In this document: positions 16,930 to 24,386 of the stretch, one piece after another | Numbering within the stretch: the first letter of the stretch is position 1 | How the letters are laid out: the number at the start of each line of letters is the position of its first letter | Source: Polynucleobacter sp. CS-Odin-A6 | GTDB taxonomy: Bacteria; Pseudomonadota; Gammaproteobacteria; Burkholderiales; Burkholderiaceae | DNA length: 64,000 nucleotides | Reading direction: 5' to 3' | Assembly: GCF_018882095.1 (NCBI RefSeq) | Contig: NZ_JACVPD010000001.1 | Location: forward strand, 1 to 64,000 | Made by a program: the position numbers and the translations under genes | The notes under the pieces: model-generated | What the model saw: only the letters and a program-made list of their open reading frames with translations | Database searches by the model: none | Told to the model about the DNA's origin: nothing

Positions 16930-18564
16930 TTAACCAGCTAGGTCTGATTGATAGATTAGGCCGGCGTGCTCTCTTAAAGCATGGAATTGAATCGATTCCC
17001 AGCGTTGTTGGGCAACATCTAACTCAGATTTATGACTGGCTAAAAATACCGATGCACCCACAACGTCTTCGGCCATACGGTGAATATTTTCTTGAATGAA
17101 TTTTTTTAGTGCTACCGGATCTTCTGAGCTTACCCAGCGTGCCAGGTTGTAGCGCGCAGGAAGCAAGCGAACCTCAGCGCCGTATTCAGTTTGCAAGCGA
17201 TGGCTAACTACCTCAAACTGTAGCTGACCAAATGCGCCCAGCAACATCGTGCCACCCATCATGGGGCGAAATACCTGAATCGCCCCCTCTTCGCCGAGCT
17301 GCATTAAGCCAGTCCGTAACTGTTTAGAGCGTAATGGATCTGCCGACTCTACCATGCGGAAAATTTCTGGTGCAAAAAATGGTAAGCCGGTGAATTGCAG
17401 CTGCTCACCTTCAGTGAGCGTATCACCGAGCCTCAGGAGACCATGGTTTGGTAGGCCAATGATATCGCCGGGAAAGGCCTCATCCAAGATGTCGCGTCGT
17501 TGCGATAGAAAAGACAAGGCATTATTGGTCCGCACCTCTTTGCCGTTACGACAAATCTTAAGTTTCATGCCACGCTGAAAATGCCCAGAGCAAATACGTA
17601 AGAAGGCAACACGATCTCGATGGGCTGGATCCATATTCGCCTGAATCTTAAAGACAACTGCAGAGAATTTATTTTCAGCCGGGCTAACTTCCCTTTGTAA
17701 AGCCTTGCGCGATCCCGGTGATGGTGCAAGCTCAACTAAAGTATTGAGAATTTCTCGTACACCGAAATTATTAATAGCTGAGCCAAAGAAAACGGGTGAC
17801 TGACGCCCGGCTAAAAATGCCTCACGATCAAACGCAGGCATCGCATTTTTAATTAAGTCTACTTCCGCAAGTGCATTTTCAAGATCAGTCCCTAAACGCT
17901 CTTTTAATGCAGGGTCGTTGATATCAACGATCGCATGCGAGTCTTCCGTTACGCGATCTTCACCCGCTTTAAACATGCGCATTTGGGAGTTAGCAATATC
18001 GATTACGCCGGCAAATGATTTACCCATACCCACAGGCCAAGTAAACGGCACCACCTCAATACCGAGCGCAGTTTCAATCTCGTCCATTAACTCCATGGGC
18101 GGCTTTACCTCGCGGTCCATTTTGTTGATGAAGGTGACGATTGGAGTGTTGCGTGCACGGCAGACTTCAAGTAGGCGCAGGGTTTGTGATTCAACGCCAT
18201 TGGCGGCATCAATCACCATGAGCGCTGAATCCACTGCAGTAAGCACACGATAAGTATCTTCCGAGAAATCTTGGTGCCCTGGCGTATCTAGAAGATTAAT
18301 AATGCAATCGCGATATTCCATTTGCATTACAGAGCTTGCTACTGAAATACCCCGTTGCTTTTCAATCTCCATCCAGTCTGAAGTTGCGTGCCGACTGGCC
18401 TTACGAGCCTTCACACTGCCAGCGATTTGAATGGCGCCTGCGTAGAGCAAGAGTTTCTCTGTGAGGGTAGTTTTGCCCGCATCTGGGTGAGAGATGATAG
18501 CAAAGCTACGGCGCCTTAAAACTTCTGCGCCAGGAGTGCTGGGGGTAATAGTGTCGATGGGAAT
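16930..18564 (-). CDS. prfC: Peptide chain release factor 3 (RF3), no canonical start codon visible
   Basis: This is the translational GTPase that removes RF1/RF2 from the ribosome after termination. The G1 motif ISHPDAGKTTLTEK (codons around 18496-18457), the ATSDWMEIEKQRGISV switch region, DTPGHQDF (G3) and TFINKMDRE (G4) are all present, and the C-terminal half is complete. Reading back from G1, the frame is open to a TAG at 18577-18579 but contains no ATG, GTG or TTG. The only candidate starts are ATT (18576, 18564, 18549) or ATC (18558). I place the start at ATT 18564, 6 bases after an AGG, with low certainty. The first in-frame TTG (18450) would delete the P-loop and cannot be right. 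It lies 45 bases behind the pseudouridine synthase gene. Confidence 0.9.
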   Translation of the reverse strand: MPIDTITPSTPGAEVLRRRSFAIISHPDAGKTTLTEKLLLYAGAIQIAGSVKARKASRHATSDWMEIEKQRGISVASSVMQMEYRDCIINLLDTPGHQDFSEDTYRVLTAVDSALMVIDAANGVESQTLRLLEVCRARNTPIVTFINKMDREVKPPMELMDEIETALGIEVVPFTWPVGMGKSFAGVIDIANSQMRMFKAGEDRVTEDSHAIVDINDPALKERLGTDLENALAEVDLIKNAMPAFDREAFLAGRQSPVFFGSAINNFGVREILNTLVELAPSPGSRKALQREVSPAENKFSAVVFKIQANMDPAHRDRVAFLRICSGHFQRGMKLKICRNGKEVRTNNALSFLSQRRDILDEAFPGDIIGLPNHGLLRLGDTLTEGEQLQFTGLPFFAPEIFRMVESADPLRSKQLRTGLMQLGEEGAIQVFRPMMGGTMLLGAFGQLQFEVVSHRLQTEYGAEVRLLPARYNLARWVSSEDPVALKKFIQENIHRMAEDVVGASVFLASHKSELDVAQQRWESIQFHALREHAGLIYQSDLAG

Positions 18565-18588
18565 TCTGCGCCTAATCTAGTAAACAGA

Positions 18589-18594
18589 ATTATA
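18589..18594 (-). promoter_or_regulatory. Possible -10 element before prfC
   Basis: On the minus strand this reads TATAAT exactly. A transcript starting about 7 bases downstream (near 18582) would have only about 18-33 bases of leader before the candidate ATT/ATC starts of prfC. No good -35 hexamer was found at 16-18 bp spacing. Confidence 0.35.
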
Positions 18595-18609
18595 AGCGGG
18601 CAGCGCCTT

Positions 18610-19365
18610 TTAGAATTGCTCTTCAGGCCTGACAAAGCGCCATTTGCCGGGAGGCAGGGCGCCAAGAGAAAGTTTACCCATGCGTACCCGTTTCAGCCCC
18701 AGCACTTTGAGGCCTACCATCTCGCACATTCGACGAATTTGACGCTTACGCCCCTCACGCAAAACAAAGCGGAGTTGATCTTCATTTTGCCAACTTACTT
18801 GAGCTGGCTTTAGTACGACACCATCCAATTCCAGACCATGTTTTAACCGGTCTAGATCTGCAAAAGAGAGTGCACCTTCAACGCGGACCAAATATTCCTT
18901 CTCGATGGGGCTATTTTCTCCAATGAGGAGTTTTGCAATCCGCCCATCTTGTGTCAAGACCAACATTCCAGTGGAGTCAATATCAAGACGACCAGCAGGC
19001 GCGAGACCGCGAGTATTAAATCGAGGATTTCGACCTTTATCCAGCGGACTGGCAAAGTAGTTTTCTGGGGTGATCAATGAGGCAGCGGGTTGGTACTCTT
19101 GCTCATCATCAAAGTGGGAGATAAAGCCCACCGGCTTATTCAGAATGACGGTAATCCGGGATGCTTGTTGTGCTTTAGCACCAGACTGCAACTCAATCTT
19201 CTGATGACGAAATGCCCGAGAGCCCAACTCATTAACTACTTCGCCGTCAACTGTAACCAAGCCTTGTTCAATGTAAGAGTCTGCTTCCCGACGGGAGCAG
19301 AGACCTAGCTCAGAAAGTAGCTTAGAGACGCGTATTTTTTCTTCCATCACCACATTATCGGGCAA
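18610..19365 (-). CDS. rRNA pseudouridine synthase, RsuA/RluF-like
   Basis: A 251-residue enzyme that isomerises uridine in rRNA. The N-terminal S4 RNA-binding domain is IRVSKLLSELGLCSRREADSYIEQGLVTVDG (about residues 11-41). The catalytic Asp is in PAGRLDIDSTGMLVLT. The C-terminal EGRKRQIRRMCEMVGLKVLGLKRVRMG is typical of the RsuA group. Layout fits RluF (23S U2604) best, but the site cannot be fixed from sequence alone. It lies upstream of prfC on the same strand, and both act on the ribosome. Confidence 0.85.
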   Translation of the reverse strand: MPDNVVMEEKIRVSKLLSELGLCSRREADSYIEQGLVTVDGEVVNELGSRAFRHQKIELQSGAKAQQASRITVILNKPVGFISHFDDEQEYQPAASLITPENYFASPLDKGRNPRFNTRGLAPAGRLDIDSTGMLVLTQDGRIAKLLIGENSPIEKEYLVRVEGALSFADLDRLKHGLELDGVVLKPAQVSWQNEDQLRFVLREGRKRQIRRMCEMVGLKVLGLKRVRMGKLSLGALPPGKWRFVRPEEQF

Positions 19366-19426
19366 TTGCCCGAGTAAAGACTAGGTTCTGATGATAGGAG
19401 CGCTACAAGTAACCGCTTCTGAGGCT

Positions 19427-20314
19427 CTAATAAGGACTAGCCTCGTTGAAAGGCCTATTCTTAAAACGCTTATGTACCCAATAGTATTCGGCAGGCCGAA
19501 GCCGTATTTCTTGTTCAAAAATCTGGTTTAGCCTTGCAGTATCCTCTTCAGGGTTGTCGGTGGGGAAGTTCTCTAGGGGCTTGCTAATCTTACAGAGATA
19601 TCCAGCTTCATTTTCTTTCAAGGTTGTAATCATCATGCAGACTTGTGCGCCCGTGATTTTTGCAAGGCGTGATACCGCCGTGATGGTATTGGTTTGAATA
19701 TTAAAGAAGGGGGCGAATGTAGAGTCCTTGATGCCCAAATCAATATCGGGCGCGATGATGATGAAGCTGCCTCTCCGGATTTCTCGAATGAGCTCAAGAG
19801 AGTGCCCTTGTCGATCAATAGAGTTGCCACCAAAACGATTACGCCACTCAATAATTTTCTGGTTGAAAAATGGACTTTTCATTCTCTGGAAAAAACCAGA
19901 GGTGCGTGGCCAACCTTTGTCTTTTGCTAGAGCGCTCAAAATAATACTGCCCTCAATGCCGATGAAGTGCATATTTACTAAGATGCGGGGTTGTCTATCG
20001 CTGAGGTTTACCTCCGATTGAATTTCGATCATATCTGCTAACTGCTGTTTGCTACCAAGCCAAATAATGCTTTTTTCTACAAGGCTACGACCCAGTAGTC
20101 GCCAATGTTGTTTTCTGAGTTGATTGATCTCTAGTGCCCCGAGTTCCGGGAAGCAGAGTTCTAGATTTTTTTGAACTACGCGATTGCGACTATTGGGAAT
20201 ATGTGCTGCTAGGTATCCTAATCCATAGCCTAGTGAGACTAGGGTCTTGTAAGGAAGAGATGCCAAAAATCTGAGTAAAGCGACTCCAGACCAGTTTGAA
20301 AAGTTTTTAAGCAA
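19427..20314 (-). CDS. LpxL/HtrB-family lipid A late acyltransferase
   Basis: A 295-residue inner-membrane acyltransferase that adds secondary fatty acids to Kdo2-lipid IVA. The HX4E catalytic motif is HFIGIE near residue 116. [16 protein letters not shown] and the C-terminal [12 protein letters not shown] are family signatures. It is a clear paralogue of the gene at 42536-43435, sharing long stretches ([23 protein letters not shown] vs [10 protein letters not shown]). It starts 8 bases downstream of the carbonic anhydrase stop on the same strand. Confidence 0.88.
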   Translation of the reverse strand: MLKNFSNWSGVALLRFLASLPYKTLVSLGYGLGYLAAHIPNSRNRVVQKNLELCFPELGALEINQLRKQHWRLLGRSLVEKSIIWLGSKQQLADMIEIQSEVNLSDRQPRILVNMHFIGIEGSIILSALAKDKGWPRTSGFFQRMKSPFFNQKIIEWRNRFGGNSIDRQGHSLELIREIRRGSFIIIAPDIDLGIKDSTFAPFFNIQTNTITAVSRLAKITGAQVCMMITTLKENEAGYLCKISKPLENFPTDNPEEDTARLNQIFEQEIRLRPAEYYWVHKRFKNRPFNEASPY

Positions 20315-20322
20315 GGCTAAAT

Positions 20323-20988
20323 TTATTCGGCGTCAAAGCGGGATAAAGATTTGGTGTAGCGCAGATTCATTTCTTCGGTGGAGCTAATCGACATCCCCAA
20401 ATCATTTACCAGACCAGTTTCAAGGCGATAGGCCCAACCATGAATCGTTAGCTCCTGGCCCCTCGCCCAGGCATCTTGCACGATAGTAGTCTCACAAACA
20501 TTGACAACTTGCTCAATGACATTGAGTTCGCATAAGCGATCTTGACGTTTCGGAGTAGAAAGAAGATCTCCGAGGTAACGCTCATGTTTTTGATGAACAT
20601 CTTTTACGTGGCGCAACCAGTTATCAGCAAGACCAATGCGTCTATCAGTGAGGGCGGCATGAACACCAGAGCAACCATAGTGACCCACTACTAAAATATG
20701 CTTCACCTTAAGCAGGTCAATTGCGAACTGAATGACTGATAAGCAATTGAGGTCAGTGTGTACCACTACGTTAGCAACGTTGCGGTGAACAAAGAGCTCG
20801 CCTGGAAGTAGGTTCACAATCTCATTTGCCGGAACTCGACTATCGGAGCAACCAATCCAAAGATATTCTGGCGCTTGCTGAGAAACTAGGCGCTTAAAAA
20901 AATCGGGATCTTTGGCAATCTTGGCCTCAGCCCATTCGCGATTATTTGCAAATAACTGGTTTAAGGCGCTGGAGTTCTTCATAATCAT
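20323..20988 (-). CDS. can: Beta-carbonic anhydrase
   Basis: A 221-residue beta-class carbonic anhydrase interconverting CO2 and bicarbonate. Zinc ligands are visible as CSDSR (Cys47, with the Asp49/Arg51 dyad) and HYGCSG (His103, Cys106). Length matches E. coli Can. The annotated start gives MIMKN; a start two codons later is equally possible. The LpxL-type gene follows, suggesting cotranscription. Confidence 0.93.
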   Translation of the reverse strand: MIMKNSSALNQLFANNREWAEAKIAKDPDFFKRLVSQQAPEYLWIGCSDSRVPANEIVNLLPGELFVHRNVANVVVHTDLNCLSVIQFAIDLLKVKHILVVGHYGCSGVHAALTDRRIGLADNWLRHVKDVHQKHERYLGDLLSTPKRQDRLCELNVIEQVVNVCETTIVQDAWARGQELTIHGWAYRLETGLVNDLGMSISSTEEMNLRYTKSLSRFDAE

Positions 20989-21010
20989 GCTTTGAGTTTA
21001 AAGGACTTTA

Positions 21011-21307
21011 ATGGCGCCAATCTGGTTAAAACAAACCCCAACTGGTATTGCCCTTAATTTGCATTGCCAGCCAGGCGCAAAGCTGACGAGGGTGGTTGGT
21101 TTGCATGATGGTTGTCTCAAGATATCGCTTCAAGCTCCCGCCCAAGACAATAAGGCGAATGAGATGCTTTTGGCCTGGCTTTCCCAGCAGTTGCGGGTGC
21201 CTCAAAAACAGATTCAGTTGTTATCCGGACAAAGTAGCCGTGTTAAGCGAGTCGAAATCTGGGGTTCAATCACCCCGGAGCAAATTATTGAAGCACTAAG
21301 CCCCTAA
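21011..21307 (+). CDS. DUF167 (YggU) family protein
   Basis: A 98-residue cytoplasmic protein with the family pattern LNLHCQPGAKLTRVVGLHDGCLKISLQAPAQDNKANEML and the downstream LLSGQSSRVKRVEI. The biochemical role of the family is not established. It is divergent from the carbonic anhydrase gene (22 bases) and convergent with the LpxO-like gene (3 bases apart). Confidence 0.9.
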   Translation: MAPIWLKQTPTGIALNLHCQPGAKLTRVVGLHDGCLKISLQAPAQDNKANEMLLAWLSQQLRVPQKQIQLLSGQSSRVKRVEIWGSITPEQIIEALSP

Positions 21308-21310
21308 TGC

Positions 21311-22225
21311 TCACCAAAATACGGCCCACAAAATGCCTAAAATTAAAACCCATTTACCGACGTAGTAAATGCTCCGATGCCTTGCTTTGAGCTTTTTTGC
21401 TTGCGCCCGTAAGTGATAAAAATACTTAAACAGAATATTGACCAGCCCAAGCTTTTCTCCTGCCACATTCTGAGAGGCGGCGGCGCTCATGATGTAGCGC
21501 CCAAACCAGCGATTTAATAATTGCATCAATTTGGTGTGGACTGGGCGTTCCACATCGCAAAATAAGACGATACGTTGATGATCAGTTTCATTTGCGGCAT
21601 AGTGAATATAGGTTTCATCGAACATGACCGGCTCACCATCCTTCCAGTAATAACGCTCACCATCTACGTCAATAAAGCATTTAGGGTCATTGGGAGTAAC
21701 TAAGCCAATGTGATAGCGGAGCGAGCCTGCATAAGGGTCTCGATGACGTACCAAGGTTGCTCCCGGCGGCAAGGATGCGAACATCGCGGCCTTGATGGAG
21801 GGGATGGATTTCAGTAATGCTACCGTTTTAGGGCAACTCGCTTGTGCTGAAGACATTTCCTTACCGTACCAATAGAGATGAAAACGCTTCCAGCCTGTCC
21901 GAAAAAAGGAGTTAAATCCAATATCGTTATATCCCGTTGCCACCGCAATAGCGCCATCTGCGTTCAAGGCAAGCGCCTCATCACGAATGACTTGCCAATG
22001 ATCTTGTAGAGACTTTAGTTCGGGAAAGTCCCTGGCTGGAATAAATGCTCCAGCCTTAGTTTTTGAGAATAAGTAGAGTAAACAATTGATTGGCGCTAGA
22101 AGCACTTGATAGTCTGTTAGTGAGCGCACCAAGCCAAATCGTACCTTGCCTCTAAAGTAGACATAAAGAGCGGAGACAACAAAAACGAGAAAGATGGCGT
22201 GACGAATTTCCATAAGATTGACCAA
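21311..22225 (-). CDS. Aspartyl/asparaginyl beta-hydroxylase family protein, LpxO-like
   Basis: A 304-residue protein. The non-haem iron/2-oxoglutarate dioxygenase domain has LVRHRDPYAGSLRYHIGL (His ligand and substrate Arg), DETYIHYAANETDHQRIVLFCDVERP (second His and 2-oxoglutarate Arg). Hydrophobic segments at both ends (residues 6-24 and the C-terminal LILGILWAVFW) anchor it to the membrane, as in LpxO, which 2-hydroxylates the lipid A secondary acyl chain. An LpxL-family acyltransferase is encoded 1 kb away, which supports a lipid A role by context. Confidence 0.82.
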   Translation of the reverse strand: MVNLMEIRHAIFLVFVVSALYVYFRGKVRFGLVRSLTDYQVLLAPINCLLYLFSKTKAGAFIPARDFPELKSLQDHWQVIRDEALALNADGAIAVATGYNDIGFNSFFRTGWKRFHLYWYGKEMSSAQASCPKTVALLKSIPSIKAAMFASLPPGATLVRHRDPYAGSLRYHIGLVTPNDPKCFIDVDGERYYWKDGEPVMFDETYIHYAANETDHQRIVLFCDVERPVHTKLMQLLNRWFGRYIMSAAASQNVAGEKLGLVNILFKYFYHLRAQAKKLKARHRSIYYVGKWVLILGILWAVFW

Positions 22226-22376
22226 TTAGCATTAACACCGCTATTTTAATTTGGATGGAGTGCTATTTCTCGCCTATTTCTATCATGATTATGCTCAAAT
22301 AGAAGTTAAGGTCAGAGCAGACCACAGAGAATGCACCGAATGAGTGCTGTCGGGACAAATTGTTAAGGAAAAACAC

Positions 22377-22757
22377 ATGAACAGATTCGTAAAATGGCTT
22401 TTAAGCCTGGTATTCATTGGTTTGGCTGGTCTGGCGGCCTACACTTGGATTATGTTTAGCTGGAGCTACGGCAGTGGTGAGCGAGCTGGTTATGTACAGA
22501 AATTTTCCAACCGAGGGTATATTTGTAAAACTTGGGAGGGTGAGCTGGCGATGGTCTCTATGCCCGGAACCATGTCCGAAAAGTTCTTTTTTACAGTGCG
22601 TGATGATGCAGTAGCACAAAAAATTAATGACAATTTAGGCAAAAAAGTTGCTCTTAAATATGAACAGCACATTGGATTGCCTACAAGCTGTTTAGGAGAT
22701 ACCGAGTATTTTGTATCTGGCATTGTAGTTTTAGAAGAGAAAACAATGGGTAATTAA
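22377..22757 (+). CDS. Conserved hypothetical protein with N-terminal membrane anchor
   Basis: A 126-residue protein with one N-terminal hydrophobic helix (LLSLVFIGLAGLAAYTWIMFSWS). The extracytoplasmic domain of about 95 residues contains CKTWEGELAM, FFFTVRDD and two cysteines (in YICK and TSCLG). I recognise the general form but no named family. An aaggaa ribosome-binding site at 22365-22370 selects ATG 22377 over the upstream in-frame codon at 22344. Confidence 0.7.
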   Translation: MNRFVKWLLSLVFIGLAGLAAYTWIMFSWSYGSGERAGYVQKFSNRGYICKTWEGELAMVSMPGTMSEKFFFTVRDDAVAQKINDNLGKKVALKYEQHIGLPTSCLGDTEYFVSGIVVLEEKTMGN

Positions 22758-22811
22758 AAAAATTACTTCAACGTAGCTTTATTTTTATAATTTTTTGTGG
22801 TTAAAATCACA

Positions 22812-22830
22812 TAAGCGCGATGTGCGCTTA
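22812..22830 (+). promoter_or_regulatory. Leader hairpin upstream of the HU gene
   Basis: taagcgc and gcgctta form a perfect 7-bp stem with the 5-base loop gatgt, 25 bases before the TTG start of HU and 13 bases before its ribosome-binding site. A possible -10 (tataat, 22786-22791) would put it inside the 5' leader. It could be an RNA hairpin or a protein operator. Confidence 0.45.
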
Positions 22831-22855
22831 CATCAATATCTATAAGGAGCTTCAC

Positions 22856-23140
22856 TTGAACAAAGCAGAACTAATCGCAGCTATTGCTGACGACGCTGAG
22901 ATCTCAAAAGCCAAAGCTGAATTTGCATTGAATTCTGCTATTGACACAATCATCAAGGCTGTTACTAAAGGCGATTCAGTACAGCTGATCGGTTTCGGTA
23001 CATTCTCATCTGGCAAGCGTGCTGCACGTATGGGCCGTAACCCAAAAACTGGCGAGCCACTCAAAATTGCTGCTGCTAAAACTGTCAAGTTTTCTGCTGG
23101 TAAAGCATTTAAAGATTCAGTTAACAAGCGTAAGAAGTAA
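22856..23140 (+). CDS. DNA-binding protein HU, TTG start
   Basis: A 94-residue histone-like nucleoid protein, dimeric and DNA-bending. [21 protein letters not shown] starts the helical dimer region, and [42 protein letters not shown] is the beta-arm with the intercalating-Pro region. The start is TTG at 22856. An aaggag ribosome-binding site at 22844-22849, 6 bases upstream, decides this, and the protein then begins MNKAELI as HU should. Use of TTG in a highly expressed gene is notable. A strong terminator follows. Confidence 0.95.
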   Translation: MNKAELIAAIADDAEISKAKAEFALNSAIDTIIKAVTKGDSVQLIGFGTFSSGKRAARMGRNPKTGEPLKIAAAKTVKFSAGKAFKDSVNKRKK

Positions 23141-23157
23141 TTTTTGCTTTGTTAATG

Positions 23158-23184
23158 AAAAAGCCCGGCATGCCGGGCTTTTTT
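23158..23184 (+). terminator. Intrinsic terminator of the HU gene
   Basis: aaaagcccggca and tgccgggctttt form a perfect stem followed by a T6 run. Because A's precede it, it can also act for the minus strand (rodA side). Confidence 0.93.
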
Positions 23185-23234
23185 AATTTCCTGGCCTTGC
23201 CCAAGAATGTTGGGTAGCTTTGCAGGCTTATTTA

Positions 23235-24386
23235 TTAGCTCTGTACTAGGCGTCGATGGCGATGAATGCTCATCAAAATACCAGCGCCAAATCCTAGTGT
23301 AACTAATGCGGTACCTCCGTAGCTAATGAAGGGCAGGGGAACGCCTACAACTGGTAGCATGCCAGTCACCATTCCAACATTGACGAAAGCATAGGTGAAG
23401 AAAATCAGGGTTACCGACACCCCTAATAGGCGAGTAAATAGATTGGGCGCACTGGCCGAAATAGCTAAGCCTCTTTTAATGAGCGCGAAGAAAAGTGCTA
23501 ACAACACCAAATTACCTAGAAAACCAAACTCTTCAGAAAACACAGCGAAGACAAAGTCAGTATGTTTTTCTGGAATAAATTCTAAATGTGCTTGAGTCCC
23601 CTGAAACCAGCCTTTGCCAAAGAAACCACCAGAGCCGATGGCAATCATGGATTGAATCGTGTGAAAACCTTTTCCAAGCGGATCACTACTGGGATCGAGC
23701 AATGTGCACACTCGATTTTTCTGGTAGTTATGCACAAATGGCCAAGCAACGTCCTGGGCGCAAATAGTGTTGCCAAAAATAATAATGAGAATAATTCCAA
23801 ATGCGCCAATACCTATAAATGGCAAAATCCATTTCCAAGGAAGTCCTGCGAGAATGATCACATACATGCCCGCAGCAAAAACAAGAAGGGCAGTGCCCAA
23901 GTCAGGTTGACGTGCGATTAGCAATACTGGAATGCCGAGAATGATCGCTGCTACTCCATAGTCCCAGGATTTTTGAAGGCCCTCTCGCTTCTGGAAGTAC
24001 CAAGCCAGCATCAGTGGCATAGCAATCTTCATTAGCTCTGATGGCTGAATTACAAATCCAATATTGAGCCACCGTCTCGCACCTTTTTTAATCAAACCAA
24101 ATACAGCTACTGCAATGAGTAGTGCAACTCCTATTCCATAAATCCAAACGGCTGCCATTTCTAACCACTTTGGTGGGATACGAGAAACCAGCCACATTAC
24201 AATAAAGGAGAGTGCTAGATTGCGAAATTCATCTTCAAATCGGACGGGTGTGTTTTGACTGGCAGATAAAAAGGTAATCAATCCAACCGTTGCTAGACCA
24301 AGCAAAATAAGGCCTAGCTGGCGATCAAGTCCGCTGAAAATACTAAGGAATATTTGCCTTACCTTGATTAAGGCGCTCTTTTCCAT
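23235..24386 (-). CDS. rodA: Rod-shape SEDS glycosyltransferase RodA
   Basis: A 383-residue polytopic SEDS-family peptidoglycan polymerase with about ten helices. Family signatures include RRWLNIGFVIQPSELMKIAMP, LIARQPDLGTALL (catalytic Asp) and the C-terminal GVPLPFISYGGTALVTLGFGAGILMS. It works with the transpeptidase PBP2 in the elongasome. Its start overlaps the mrdA stop by 19 bases, the last step of the mreBCD-mrdA-rodA operon. Confidence 0.95.
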   Translation of the reverse strand: MEKSALIKVRQIFLSIFSGLDRQLGLILLGLATVGLITFLSASQNTPVRFEDEFRNLALSFIVMWLVSRIPPKWLEMAAVWIYGIGVALLIAVAVFGLIKKGARRWLNIGFVIQPSELMKIAMPLMLAWYFQKREGLQKSWDYGVAAIILGIPVLLIARQPDLGTALLVFAAGMYVIILAGLPWKWILPFIGIGAFGIILIIIFGNTICAQDVAWPFVHNYQKNRVCTLLDPSSDPLGKGFHTIQSMIAIGSGGFFGKGWFQGTQAHLEFIPEKHTDFVFAVFSEEFGFLGNLVLLALFFALIKRGLAISASAPNLFTRLLGVSVTLIFFTYAFVNVGMVTGMLPVVGVPLPFISYGGTALVTLGFGAGILMSIHRHRRLVQS

